Both the position numbers and the translations under genes were made by a program. From Syntrophothermus sp. UBA1445 (GTDB lineage: Bacteria; Bacillota; Syntrophomonadia; Syntrophomonadales; DTU052): a stretch of DNA of 8,484 bases. The notes beneath the pieces are model-generated. The model did not search any database. It was given only the letters and a program-made list of their open reading frames with translations, and was not told where the DNA came from. Positions within the stretch are counted from its first letter, which is position 1; each line of letters opens with the position of its first letter. Positions 1-6,556 of the stretch are shown here, piece by piece. Location of the stretch: positions 3,400-11,883 of the forward strand of contig DCTH01000030.1 of the NCBI GenBank assembly GCA_002329495.1, in the 5' to 3' direction.

Positions 1-1063
1 CGACCAGGCCTTCGAGAAGCATTGCGCCGTAACCGATGGGGCGGGCATCCGATTCCTTCTCCAACTGCTTGCAGGTGGTGCCGGACGATATAAGCGAGTG
101 GAAACCGGAGCAGGCTCCGCAGGCAATGGTGATGAACAAAACTGGAAACATCGGGAACCAGAAGCCGCTGCCCATTCCGGAATCGGCGAGGTTCACGAAA
201 GCAGGATACTCGATCGCGAAACCACCGAATATTAAGCCGATAGCGGCAATGATCATGGATGCATACAGGAAACACCCACCCAGAGCGCCCCGGGGCTGAA
301 GGAGCAGCCACATGGGCAGGACCGACGCAATCAGACTGTATCCCAAAATTATAACTCCCCATGCCTTCTGAGATAATGCCAGGTCAGCAATCGGCAGGCT
401 GACGGGAATGAACTGCCCCACATAGATAGCAAGAGCAACCAGGGGAAGGAAAATCAGCAAGGCCAGGCCTTCTCTCAGTCGAAGGAATTTGATCGTGAGT
501 CCCATTATAATCGGTATGACCAGATACATGATGGAGGAGGAGGCGATGGCACCGCCTGCCACCTTTTCTCCGGATTCCAGGGTAACTATGCCGACCAGGG
601 AACTGGCCGTTATATCAGTGAAGGCAACCATTATGTACACCAGAGCAATCCACATAAAAAGCATGAACAGCAGCCAGGCCCGGTTTGACACATTAGTCCT
701 GATTACCTCCGCGATTGACCTGGCTTTATGCCTGACCGATGCCACCAGGGAACCCATATCATGAACGCCGCCAATAAAAACCGCACCGATCAGCACCCAC
801 AGGATCGCTGGAACCCAGCCAAACATCAGTCCGGCGAGGATTGGTCCGTTAATCGGTCCGGACCCGGCAATGGCCGAGAAGTGCTGACTCACCAGCATGC
901 TCCTTTTGGCTGGTACATAGTCCAATCCGTCATTCATGCTGACGGCTGGTGTTTCCCGGGTATCATCCAATTGAAACACCTTGTTGGCCAGGAACTTCCC
1001 ATATGTAACGTACCCTACGATAAAAAAAATCGCTGCTCCGATTACCACATATAGTACGTTCAT
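1..1063 (-). CDS. cstA: Carbon starvation protein CstA family transporter (partial, C-terminus beyond window)
   Basis: This is an inner-membrane transporter of the CstA family, whose studied members import peptides or pyruvate when carbon is scarce; the substrate here is not shown. The reading frame is open from ATG at 1063 to the left edge (354 codons), so only the C-terminal part is missing. The start follows a strong GGGGAGG ribosome site. Family hallmarks are visible: a first helix at residues 2-19, the conserved HFSAIAGSGPINGPI block at about 61-75, GGVHDMGSL at about 98-106, and a GACSGFHSLISSGTT block at about 316-330 followed by KQLEKESDARPIGYGAM. Most of the rest is hydrophobic helices. 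E. coli CstA is about 700 residues; shorter clostridial forms exist, so the full length here is unknown. It has its own upstream gap and looks monocistronic at its 5' end. Family assignment is confident. Confidence 0.93.
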   Translation of the reverse strand, partial: MNVLYVVIGAAIFFIVGYVTYGKFLANKVFQLDDTRETPAVSMNDGLDYVPAKRSMLVSQHFSAIAGSGPINGPILAGLMFGWVPAILWVLIGAVFIGGVHDMGSLVASVRHKARSIAEVIRTNVSNRAWLLFMLFMWIALVYIMVAFTDITASSLVGIVTLESGEKVAGGAIASSSIMYLVIPIIMGLTIKFLRLREGLALLIFLPLVALAIYVGQFIPVSLPIADLALSQKAWGVIILGYSLIASVLPMWLLLQPRGALGGCFLYASMIIAAIGLIFGGFAIEYPAFVNLADSGMGSGFWFPMFPVLFITIACGACSGFHSLISSGTTCKQLEKESDARPIGYGAMLLEGLV

Positions 1064-1097
1064 TTGCCGCCTCCCCTATTATGATTACAATAAGAAC

Positions 1098-1120
1098 ATT
1101 CGCATAAATTGAAAGCGAAT
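1098..1120. promoter_or_regulatory. Small dyad in the cstA upstream region (possible operator)
   Basis: ATTCGC (1098-1103) and GCGAAT (1115-1120) form a perfect six-base inverted repeat with an 11-base spacer, 35 bases before the cstA start. On the minus strand a weak promoter-like pair overlaps and follows it: TTCAAT, about 18 bases, then TGTAAT. This suggests, but does not prove, an operator over the cstA promoter. Short dyads of this size can arise by chance. Confidence 0.2.
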
Positions 1121-1239
1121 CCTTTGTTACCATGTTAATACTGTGAAATTATGCAGGAAACACCAACCCAAGACCCGAGTTACAAAACTACCGCCGCTGG
1201 AACCGGGGCTTGGTCTGTAATTGCCATGACCAGGGATGA

Positions 1240-1270
1240 ATGATGCACGGGGTCTGACCCAGTGCATCAT
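1240..1270. repeat. 31-base near-perfect palindrome, REP-like
   Basis: Two 15-base arms (1240-1254 and 1256-1270) around a single T match as inverted repeats with one mismatch. The outer part of each arm is ATGATGCAC and the centre is GGGTCTGACCC. It starts five bases past the stop codon of the membrane-protein gene at 1276-1752. On either strand it would fold into a strong hairpin without a U-tract. The ATGATGCAC word next to a G-rich palindrome recurs at 6560-6581, so the two are probably related dispersed elements. The REP-type assignment is inference; no transposase is in the window. Confidence 0.6.
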
Positions 1271-1275
1271 ATTTG

Positions 1276-1752
1276 TTAACTGTTCGGCCAGAACAGCCGT
1301 TGCAGGTACATGCTGTGCGGGAACACAAATATATGAATCACCAGCCATACAAGCGACAGGAAACGGGCCGGCCACACGGTCCGGGGAAAGCTCCGGGCAA
1401 TCAGGTATCCAAGTATCATCATCACGGGATCAGTTATCAGCCGATTACCCCAGAACTCTACACCCTGAAACCAGTACGCCACCGCCCCTCCGGCCAAGCC
1501 TGCTTCCAGGTAATGCTCCAGAGTCTCCCACCAGTAGGCCAGCATAAGTACCACGATAACGTCGTAATTACCCAGAACCTTTCGTAAATTTTGGGCCGGT
1601 ATCCGGTCCTCGATCCCATTCAGAAGCTCGGCAATCCTGCCCCGGTTGTACTCATAAGCCGCCCATCCAACCGAAAAGCCGCTCAAAACATGCTCCACCG
1701 ACCATACATCGAAAAGAGCCTGGGTCTTAAGCCCCCAGAGTATATCAATCAT
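1276..1752 (-). CDS. Uncharacterised small integral membrane protein
   Basis: The predicted protein has 158 residues with about four hydrophobic segments, near residues 20-33, 62-78, 106-120 and 128-146. I do not recognise a characterised family. Polar residues sit within or beside the helices in a regular pattern: E20-H21 (WSVEH), W75-E76 and E79-H80-E83 (WWETLEHYLE), then E99, N103 and D108 (GVEFWGNRLITDP), then G115. The spacing H...WE..E...N....D......G resembles that of DUF2585/UPF0314-type and VanZ-like small membrane proteins, which is a weak, remote analogy only. The ATG at 1752 follows GAGG with an eight-base gap. Flanks are a 328-base gap upstream and a palindrome then cstA downstream in the same direction, with about 212 bases between, so the two are probably separate transcripts. 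The coherent membrane topology supports a real gene. Confidence 0.75.
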   Translation of the reverse strand: MIDILWGLKTQALFDVWSVEHVLSGFSVGWAAYEYNRGRIAELLNGIEDRIPAQNLRKVLGNYDVIVVLMLAYWWETLEHYLEAGLAGGAVAYWFQGVEFWGNRLITDPVMMILGYLIARSFPRTVWPARFLSLVWLVIHIFVFPHSMYLQRLFWPNS

Positions 1753-1936
1753 CTTTATTTCCTCATATTGCTGTCCAAGATAGGGTCACGGCTTTCTTAG
1801 TTTATCACATGGAACCATCCTGCTAAATATGCTACCTGATGTCTGTTCCCAGTTTTGCAGCATTAGCAGTCACCCCTCTGCAGCTGTGTTGAACTGGCAG
1901 TCAAGGCATCATCTTGCCCGCCATGTATTCGACGAT

Positions 1937-1963
1937 AACCCCCTGTCTCTGGGGGTTTATTTG
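1937..1963 (+). terminator. Rho-independent terminator-like hairpin reading rightward
   Basis: AACCCCC (1937-1943) pairs perfectly with GGGGGTT (1951-1957) across a seven-base loop, followed by TATTTGTTT, a T-rich tail on the plus strand. The minus strand has no T-tract after the hairpin, so it reads rightward only. No plus-strand gene precedes it in the window. It may insulate the downstream promoter, end an unseen small RNA, or be a remnant. Confidence 0.55.
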
Positions 1964-1998
1964 TTTCAGTGGCTTCCGGCAACTTGGCATTATGTCGA

Positions 1999-2027
1999 TT
2001 GACAAACGTCATGTAAACGCATATAAT
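1999..2027 (+). promoter_or_regulatory. Consensus sigma-A promoter of the DUF6530-type gene
   Basis: A perfect TTGACA (1999-2004) and a perfect TATAAT (2022-2027) are separated by the optimal 17 bases. Transcription should start near 2033-2035, giving a leader of about 47 bases. A promoter this strong fits the palindrome that lies on its start site, which would allow repression. Confidence 0.88.
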
Positions 2028-2049
2028 TTACTAGTGTAGTAAATTACTA
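2026..2049. promoter_or_regulatory. Palindromic operator candidate at the transcription start
   Basis: ATTTACTA (2026-2033), GTG, TAGTAAAT (2037-2044) is a perfect eight-base inverted repeat. It begins in the -10 box and covers the expected start site. A third half-site, TTACTA (2044-2049), makes an overlapping dyad with TAGTAA. This geometry is typical of a dimeric repressor that blocks RNA polymerase. The sequence does not identify the repressor; GntR-, MarR- or BlaI-type regulators are all possible, and no regulator gene is nearby in the window. Confidence 0.6.
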
Positions 2050-2080
2050 ATGATACAACTAAACACAAGGGGGTTATCAG

Positions 2081-2560
2081 ATGAAAATACCAACTACTCT
2101 GAAACATAAACCGGTGATTGTCTGTGAGAACTATGAGAATGTGGACGGGAGGTATGCCTACAATTCGGATGCCAAGGGACTCTCGTTGGGGTTAGCCCAG
2201 TGGAATGACCGGGGCAAGGTGGACATCTCCGCCAAGGTTTGGAGGTATACCGGAGAGAAGTGGTCTCGGCAGTCAGAGGAAATGCCCCTGCACCGGGTGT
2301 TGGACCTGGCCATTCTGGTGTGCCGGGGTAAGCTTCATTTTCAGGATGCTTACCGGTATGAGAAGCTATACGACCCGGCTAAACCCATACTGGATCGGGT
2401 GGGACTGCAGGGAGATGCCATGACCGTAGCGGTATGTACGGATAACGAGATGATTGACCAGGATATCAAGTTATTCAGTCAGGCTCTCAGCAAGGATGAC
2501 GAGCTGTTGAGCGAACGATTGCGTACTCTGTCCCGGATATTAAAGGATATGGGGTATTAG
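2081..2560 (+). CDS. DUF6530-type conserved protein of unknown function
   Basis: The predicted protein is a soluble 159-residue polypeptide with no signal peptide or membrane segment. Its sequence (HKPVIVCENYENVDGRYAYN near residues 9-28, then AKGLSLGLAQWNDRGKVDISAKVW, LHRVLDLAILVCRGKL and a C-terminal ERLRTLSRILKDMGY) matches my recollection of the DUF6530 family. The function is unknown and the name is from memory, not a search. ATG 2081 follows AAGGGGG with a seven-base gap. The gene is monocistronic, driven by a consensus sigma-A promoter with a palindrome on the start site. Its TAG stop (2558-2560) overlaps the gerC TAA stop on the other strand. It is the only plus-strand gene in the window, so it is probably an independent insertion beside the germination operon, not part of it. 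Confidence 0.8.
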   Translation: MKIPTTLKHKPVIVCENYENVDGRYAYNSDAKGLSLGLAQWNDRGKVDISAKVWRYTGEKWSRQSEEMPLHRVLDLAILVCRGKLHFQDAYRYEKLYDPAKPILDRVGLQGDAMTVAVCTDNEMIDQDIKLFSQALSKDDELLSERLRTLSRILKDMGY

Positions 2561-3774
2561 AATCTTACCATGCCCGTATTCTGGATCCGGGTATTAACTT
2601 CGATTTGTACATTCAGCAACGGGAATAAGTGTTCCCACTGCTCTTTGATACCGGCCCATTTCTGTGGATTGCTCCGGTAGATTTCCCGTCCAAACCCAAA
2701 AACATCAACATTCAGTTCCTGGGCTTTAACCAGAGCATTCTCGGCCTCACCTTTAATCACGGCATTGGCTTTTTCCTCCACCATCTTAATCATATCTGCC
2801 CCTCCATGTGATCCGGCTGGCCAACTGGTTTCACCAATATTCGCCTGGACATCAATTTTAACCTTGAATTGGACCTTTTCAGCGTCAATTTGTGGGATTA
2901 TTGAGCTTTTCATCCGGATCACCTCAAGGCCCATCTTCTTATTTCCCCGATGAGGATAATTAAATGATACAATGGTACTTCGAACCTGCCCCATAATCCA
3001 GTTATATCCCCTGGTTTCTCTTTCATCCATGAAACCTACCAGCTTATCTTCTTTGAATAATGCGGACCCGGCGATCATTGCTGATAAGCTGATTTCGGTT
3101 CTTTTCAATTCGCCTTCAATATTGGTCCGATCCCAGTCAGTCTTACCTGGGACCAGTGGAAATACCTGCGCCCGGGTACCGATTGGTTCTATCCCATCCG
3201 ACTTTAGGTTGATTAAAAAGTCGTTTACCGTGCTTACAACAACCGTTGATAACCCTTTCTGGGCCGCATTCAGTATAGCTTCCGCACCCGATGCCGGTAT
3301 AGGTTCCAGTTCGAACTCGGCCTGCAACAGTTCCTCCGCGGTTGAATTGTAAGCGACTACAATAAGCGTTCTTCTTCGTGTTTCACCGTCCCTGCCCACC
3401 CAATTCACCGGATCAATTATTCCTTCCCGGGCGAAGGATTCTCCAAAAAGGAAAAAGCGGTTGTGGGTCCAGTTCAAACGGCGGGGGGATGATTTGATGA
3501 AGTTCCTTACCGCTTCAAACGTAGTTTCACCGGTACTGGTGGCTACCAGGAAGGGTTTTTCAAGTCCCCCTCCGCTCTCAGCACTTCCGATGGCAAAAGG
3601 CTTGGCAAGATGGACGGTTAATTTCAGGGTGCCTTCTTCAGGACCCTTGTCGACACCGACTGCGGTTACAAAAGACAGGTCCTGTATCTCCCGCCGGTTC
3701 CAGCACCCGGCACATGGTAATGCCAGAACCAGAATCAACAGGCAGGCAGTCAGTGTTTTCGCCGGTTTACTCAT
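2557..3774 (-). CDS. gerC: Ger(x)C-family spore germination lipoprotein (germinant receptor C subunit)
   Basis: This is the lipoprotein subunit of a GerA-type nutrient germinant receptor, anchored on the outer face of the spore inner membrane. I chose the ATG at 3774, giving 405 residues, because it puts a lipoprotein signal peptide at the N-terminus: MSKPAK, a hydrophobic stretch at 8-19, then CAGC with lipidated Cys24. The frame could extend to a GTG at 3813, but that codon has no ribosome site and would overlap gerB. The family signature CWNRREIQDLSFVTAVGVDKG follows the cysteine directly, and the rest fits the two-part GerAC fold (usual length about 370-410). The lipobox has Cys instead of the usual Leu at -3. 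The nearest AGGAGG lies inside the last gerB codons, about 14 bases away, so translation may depend on coupling. It is the third gene of the operon, and its stop overlaps the convergent gene's stop. Confidence 0.93.
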   Translation of the reverse strand: MSKPAKTLTACLLILVLALPCAGCWNRREIQDLSFVTAVGVDKGPEEGTLKLTVHLAKPFAIGSAESGGGLEKPFLVATSTGETTFEAVRNFIKSSPRRLNWTHNRFFLFGESFAREGIIDPVNWVGRDGETRRRTLIVVAYNSTAEELLQAEFELEPIPASGAEAILNAAQKGLSTVVVSTVNDFLINLKSDGIEPIGTRAQVFPLVPGKTDWDRTNIEGELKRTEISLSAMIAGSALFKEDKLVGFMDERETRGYNWIMGQVRSTIVSFNYPHRGNKKMGLEVIRMKSSIIPQIDAEKVQFKVKIDVQANIGETSWPAGSHGGADMIKMVEEKANAVIKGEAENALVKAQELNVDVFGFGREIYRSNPQKWAGIKEQWEHLFPLLNVQIEVNTRIQNTGMVRF

Positions 3775-3781
3775 CGCAAAC

Positions 3782-4882
3782 TCAGATACCTCCTGGCGAC
3801 CGCAGTTTACCACGCAATAGTGCTACAATAAACAGCAGCCCAATCAATGATACTACCATCAGAAGTGCGAACGGAGCGCTTCGAAGAAACATAGATATAA
3901 ACTCCATATGGTTATCGAAAAGCAGATACCCCGCGATTACAGTGACAATCCCCAGAGGGTAAACCAACGGATAATGGTTGGGGATACCAAAAATTTGTAC
4001 CAGACCCAACGAACTGGCCCAAAGCATTAAGGCCAGCTTCACGGCTGCCGACAGAGTCCAGGAAACCAAAACAATAACCTCGATCCGCTCAAAAAAATTG
4101 GCGACTCTGATCATTCTTGCCAGGCTATAGGCTGGAACGGACAGGTCTTTGGCGGTAACGCCAAAGACTACGGTCAGGGTAACGGAGAACAAAATTATCA
4201 GTATACCAGTAATGAGGAGCGCATAACCTGAAAATCTTACCCCATCCCGGATTTTGTTTAAATAGGGCAACACCATGCCGATCACCACAAATTGTGCATA
4301 GAAGGCCAGACTGACTCCTACTGGCTTTAGCAGCGGCCGAACCCCATTTTCCATCACCGGAAGCAGGTTCTTCAGTTTCGCAGACTCGAAGGGAAGAATT
4401 ACGACCAGCAAGCCGACTAAAGCTACCAATATCATAAAGATCAAACTGATTCGCCCAATGACTTCAAGTCCATGGCGGGCCGCATATGCCCCCATAAAGG
4501 CACTCAGGATTATAAAGACCAGGATCGGCGTTTCCGGCATAACCGCTATAGTATAGGCATCTCCAACGGCATATATGACATCCACCGCAATCTTTAACCA
4601 GTAAATGACTAGAATAAGGCCTATAACCTTACCCGGGATATTTCCCATGATGCTCTGGCTGTACTGAACAATTGTCTGTCCCGGAAACTTAAGCCCCAGA
4701 AACAACAGCGGCAACAATATAGGCACGCTTAAAACCGCACCAATCAGACTGACAACCCACAGGTCCTGAGCCATTTCAACGGCTGCCACGGTTGGAAATA
4801 CTATCGCTACCGGTACAATCCGACTTATATACATCAGACTCATCAGTTGTGCGCCGGTTATTCTTTCGTCAGGCATATTCAT
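3782..4882 (-). CDS. gerB: GerB-family spore germination permease (germinant receptor B subunit)
   Basis: This 366-residue integral membrane protein has about ten hydrophobic helices and belongs to the spore permease branch of the APC transporter superfamily. B subunits contribute to germinant recognition; the nutrient cannot be read from the sequence. The N-terminus (PDERITGAQLMSLMYISRIVP) is typical of the family, as are the QDLWVVSLIGAVLSVP segment and the short basic C-terminus (LLRGKLRSPGGI). Length is normal (about 360-370). The ATG at 4882 overlaps the gerA TGA as ATGA, which means translational coupling, and the local ribosome site is weak. The stop at 3782 is seven bases before the gerC start. 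The product should assemble with the flanking GerA and GerC proteins in the spore inner membrane. Confidence 0.95.
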   Translation of the reverse strand: MNMPDERITGAQLMSLMYISRIVPVAIVFPTVAAVEMAQDLWVVSLIGAVLSVPILLPLLFLGLKFPGQTIVQYSQSIMGNIPGKVIGLILVIYWLKIAVDVIYAVGDAYTIAVMPETPILVFIILSAFMGAYAARHGLEVIGRISLIFMILVALVGLLVVILPFESAKLKNLLPVMENGVRPLLKPVGVSLAFYAQFVVIGMVLPYLNKIRDGVRFSGYALLITGILIILFSVTLTVVFGVTAKDLSVPAYSLARMIRVANFFERIEVIVLVSWTLSAAVKLALMLWASSLGLVQIFGIPNHYPLVYPLGIVTVIAGYLLFDNHMEFISMFLRSAPFALLMVVSLIGLLFIVALLRGKLRSPGGI

Positions 4883-6480
4883 GATTCATCACTCTGTCCG
4901 TTTATACTGTCCGGCGGCAGCGGCTTGTTGGCAGGTTCCTGCCTGACCAGGTTGTTCCGCTTGGCTACCAGGCTTGACCTTCGGTTTAACGTCCACAGAG
5001 GTGCCCTCACCACACTGTCTTTCCATTCCGCCAGAACCAGCGGAGCGAACGGTGCCAGATATGGTACTCCAAATGAACGTTGGGCGACAAGCTTCACAAA
5101 AAGCGTGAACATTCCGACCATTATCCCAAACATCCCCAGGGATGCCGCCAGGAGAATTAATGGAAACCGCAATAACCGGGCCGCAATCGCAATATTGAAT
5201 GCCGGTGTGGCAAATGAGGCGACAGCCGTCAGGGCCACAACCATAACCATAGCCGGGGATACCAGACCTGCTCGAATAGCTGCTTCTCCCAGTACCAGAC
5301 CTCCAACGATACTGACTGCGGGACCAATCATGCGGGGCAGTCGCAAACCGGCTTCCCGCAGCACCTCAAATACCAGTTCCATCATAATCGCTTCAACAAT
5401 CGCTGGAAACGGAACACCTTCTCGCTGCGCGGCAATGCTAAATAGCAGCTCGGTGGGCAGCATCTCGTGATGAAAAGTTAATATGGCAACATAGAATGAC
5501 GGAAGGGTTAAGGATATAAAAAAACTGAGTATACGAAGAAGTCTAAAAAATGACCCGAAATAAAATCTCTCGTATGAATCTTCGACGGAGCTTAAAAACA
5601 TGCTTAGACCCGTGGGCACCACCAGCACAAAAGGAGACCCGTCAGTAAGAATAGCAACCCTTCCGTCGGCTAAAGCCTGGGCGGCCCGGTCTGCCCTCTC
5701 AGTACGAAATATACTGGGAAAAATGCTAAGAGGGGAATCCTCGATCAGTTCTTCAACCTGTCCGCTTTCCTGTATAAAATCGATATCAATCCGCTTTAGT
5801 CGATCTCTTACTTCCTGGACTATCTTCTCATTTGCCGTACCGGATATGTAGGCGACAACTACTTCTGTCTTACTGATGGTACCAACAACCCGTTTTTCGA
5901 ACCAAAGATTCGGATCCTTGATGCGGCGGCGCAAGAGGCTTATATTAACCTGAACAGATTCAGTAAATCCTTCCCGAGGTCCCCGGACTACCGGCTCGCT
6001 TATCGGATCCTCGATACTCCTCCGCTCTCCCCCGGATACAGAGCAGATTAATCCATCGGCAACTCCATTGACGAGAATCCCGCAGTATCCTTCAGAAATC
6101 CTGGCAACAAACTCATCCGCCTTTGCCACCACTTCCAGCCCGGATACAGCAAGCAGGTTGTCATGGAGTAACTGGAATATCTCCCCCGAACTGCTTATTT
6201 TCCGGCTTAACTCAGTTGCTTTTTGGATTATCGAGTTGGAGACTAACCAATCGTCCACCAGACCCTGCAAATGGACAATCAGCAATTCATACTCTGCCGA
6301 CTCACCTACCCGCAACCTGCGAATTGACAGATCGATACTATTGCCTAACGAATCCCTGATGAGCTTTTCATTCTCGTTTAGCAAAGTTGATAACTGCTTT
6401 TGCGGTCCAGAGCTGTTCTGCGGGACCGTCTGAGCACTTGTTGCTTCCGGCCCGCAGGTTCTTTGTCTTTTTGCTGCCAA
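4879..6480 (-). CDS. gerA: GerA-family spore germination protein (germinant receptor A subunit)
   Basis: The 533-residue A subunit belongs to a germinant receptor that triggers spore germination from the inner membrane. The first 250 residues form the soluble cytoplasmic domain. A family motif SEPVVRGPREGFTES is at 161-175 and RTERADRAAQALADGRVAILTDGSPFVLVVP at 259-289. Membrane helices run from about 308 to 470, containing the hallmark block with REGVPFP (353-359), LREAGLRLPRMIGPA (374-388) and SIVGGLVLGEAA (390-401). The basic, proline-rich tail lies after the last helix. The start is uncertain: the frame's first start codon is TTG at 6480, since TAA lies two codons upstream, preceded only by GGTG eight bases away. 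An ATG at 6484 sits in another frame that stops at 6368. gerA is first in gerA-gerB-gerC and overlaps gerB by four bases. A weak sigma-G-like promoter lies upstream. Confidence 0.95.
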   Translation of the reverse strand: MAAKRQRTCGPEATSAQTVPQNSSGPQKQLSTLLNENEKLIRDSLGNSIDLSIRRLRVGESAEYELLIVHLQGLVDDWLVSNSIIQKATELSRKISSSGEIFQLLHDNLLAVSGLEVVAKADEFVARISEGYCGILVNGVADGLICSVSGGERRSIEDPISEPVVRGPREGFTESVQVNISLLRRRIKDPNLWFEKRVVGTISKTEVVVAYISGTANEKIVQEVRDRLKRIDIDFIQESGQVEELIEDSPLSIFPSIFRTERADRAAQALADGRVAILTDGSPFVLVVPTGLSMFLSSVEDSYERFYFGSFFRLLRILSFFISLTLPSFYVAILTFHHEMLPTELLFSIAAQREGVPFPAIVEAIMMELVFEVLREAGLRLPRMIGPAVSIVGGLVLGEAAIRAGLVSPAMVMVVALTAVASFATPAFNIAIAARLLRFPLILLAASLGMFGIMVGMFTLFVKLVAQRSFGVPYLAPFAPLVLAEWKDSVVRAPLWTLNRRSSLVAKRNNLVRQEPANKPLPPDSINGQSDES

Positions 6481-6519
6481 GCATTATTCACCAAGCTTAC
6501 TAGTTCATTTAGGTGTGTT

Positions 6520-6549
6520 TAGTGTGACCTTGCAAGTCCGTGACTATGC
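6520..6549 (-). promoter_or_regulatory. Possible forespore sigma-G promoter of the ger operon
   Basis: On the minus strand, GCATA (6549-6545) fits the sigma-G -35 pattern GHATR. After 18 bases, CACACTA (6526-6520) fits the -10 pattern CATnnTA at all but one specified base. It lies 40 bases before the gerA start. Receptor operons are known to be transcribed by sigma-G in the forespore, so position and context agree, but the boxes are short and this is a by-eye match. Confidence 0.35.
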
Positions 6550-6556
6550 GGTGGAT

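Larger units (their letters stand above)
1753..2080. other. 328-base intergenic region between divergent genes
   Basis: This stretch separates the minus-strand membrane-protein gene (start 1752) from the plus-strand gene at 2081. I see no credible coding frame. Its right half holds a plus-strand hairpin terminator (1937-1963), a sigma-A promoter (1999-2027) and a palindrome (2026-2044). Its left half has an imperfect inverted repeat: 1820-1833 pairs with 1859-1869, 11 bp with a three-base bulge. No convincing minus-strand promoter for the membrane-protein gene could be picked out by eye. Confidence 0.6.

Noticed and set aside
36..1054. Several plus-strand frames over the left end
   Set aside because: The minus strand is continuously open and encodes clear CstA motifs over the whole interval.
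1240..1270. Reading the palindrome as a rho-independent terminator
   Set aside because: The hairpin is strong, but neither strand has a T-tract after it, so termination is not supported; a repeat is the better description.
1127..1375. 82-codon minus-strand frame covering the palindrome
   Set aside because: It overlaps the 3' end of the membrane-protein gene in another frame, has no ribosome site and shows no domain.
1236..1587. Two plus-strand frames of just over 100 codons
   Set aside because: They overlap each other and the minus-strand membrane-protein gene, begin inside or near the palindrome and give low-complexity products.
4847..5470. 207-codon plus-strand frame
   Set aside because: It is antisense to gerA and the gerB start. 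Its composition is a run of Ala, Thr, Arg, Ile and Ser with no domain, as expected from the mirror of a hydrophobic gene.
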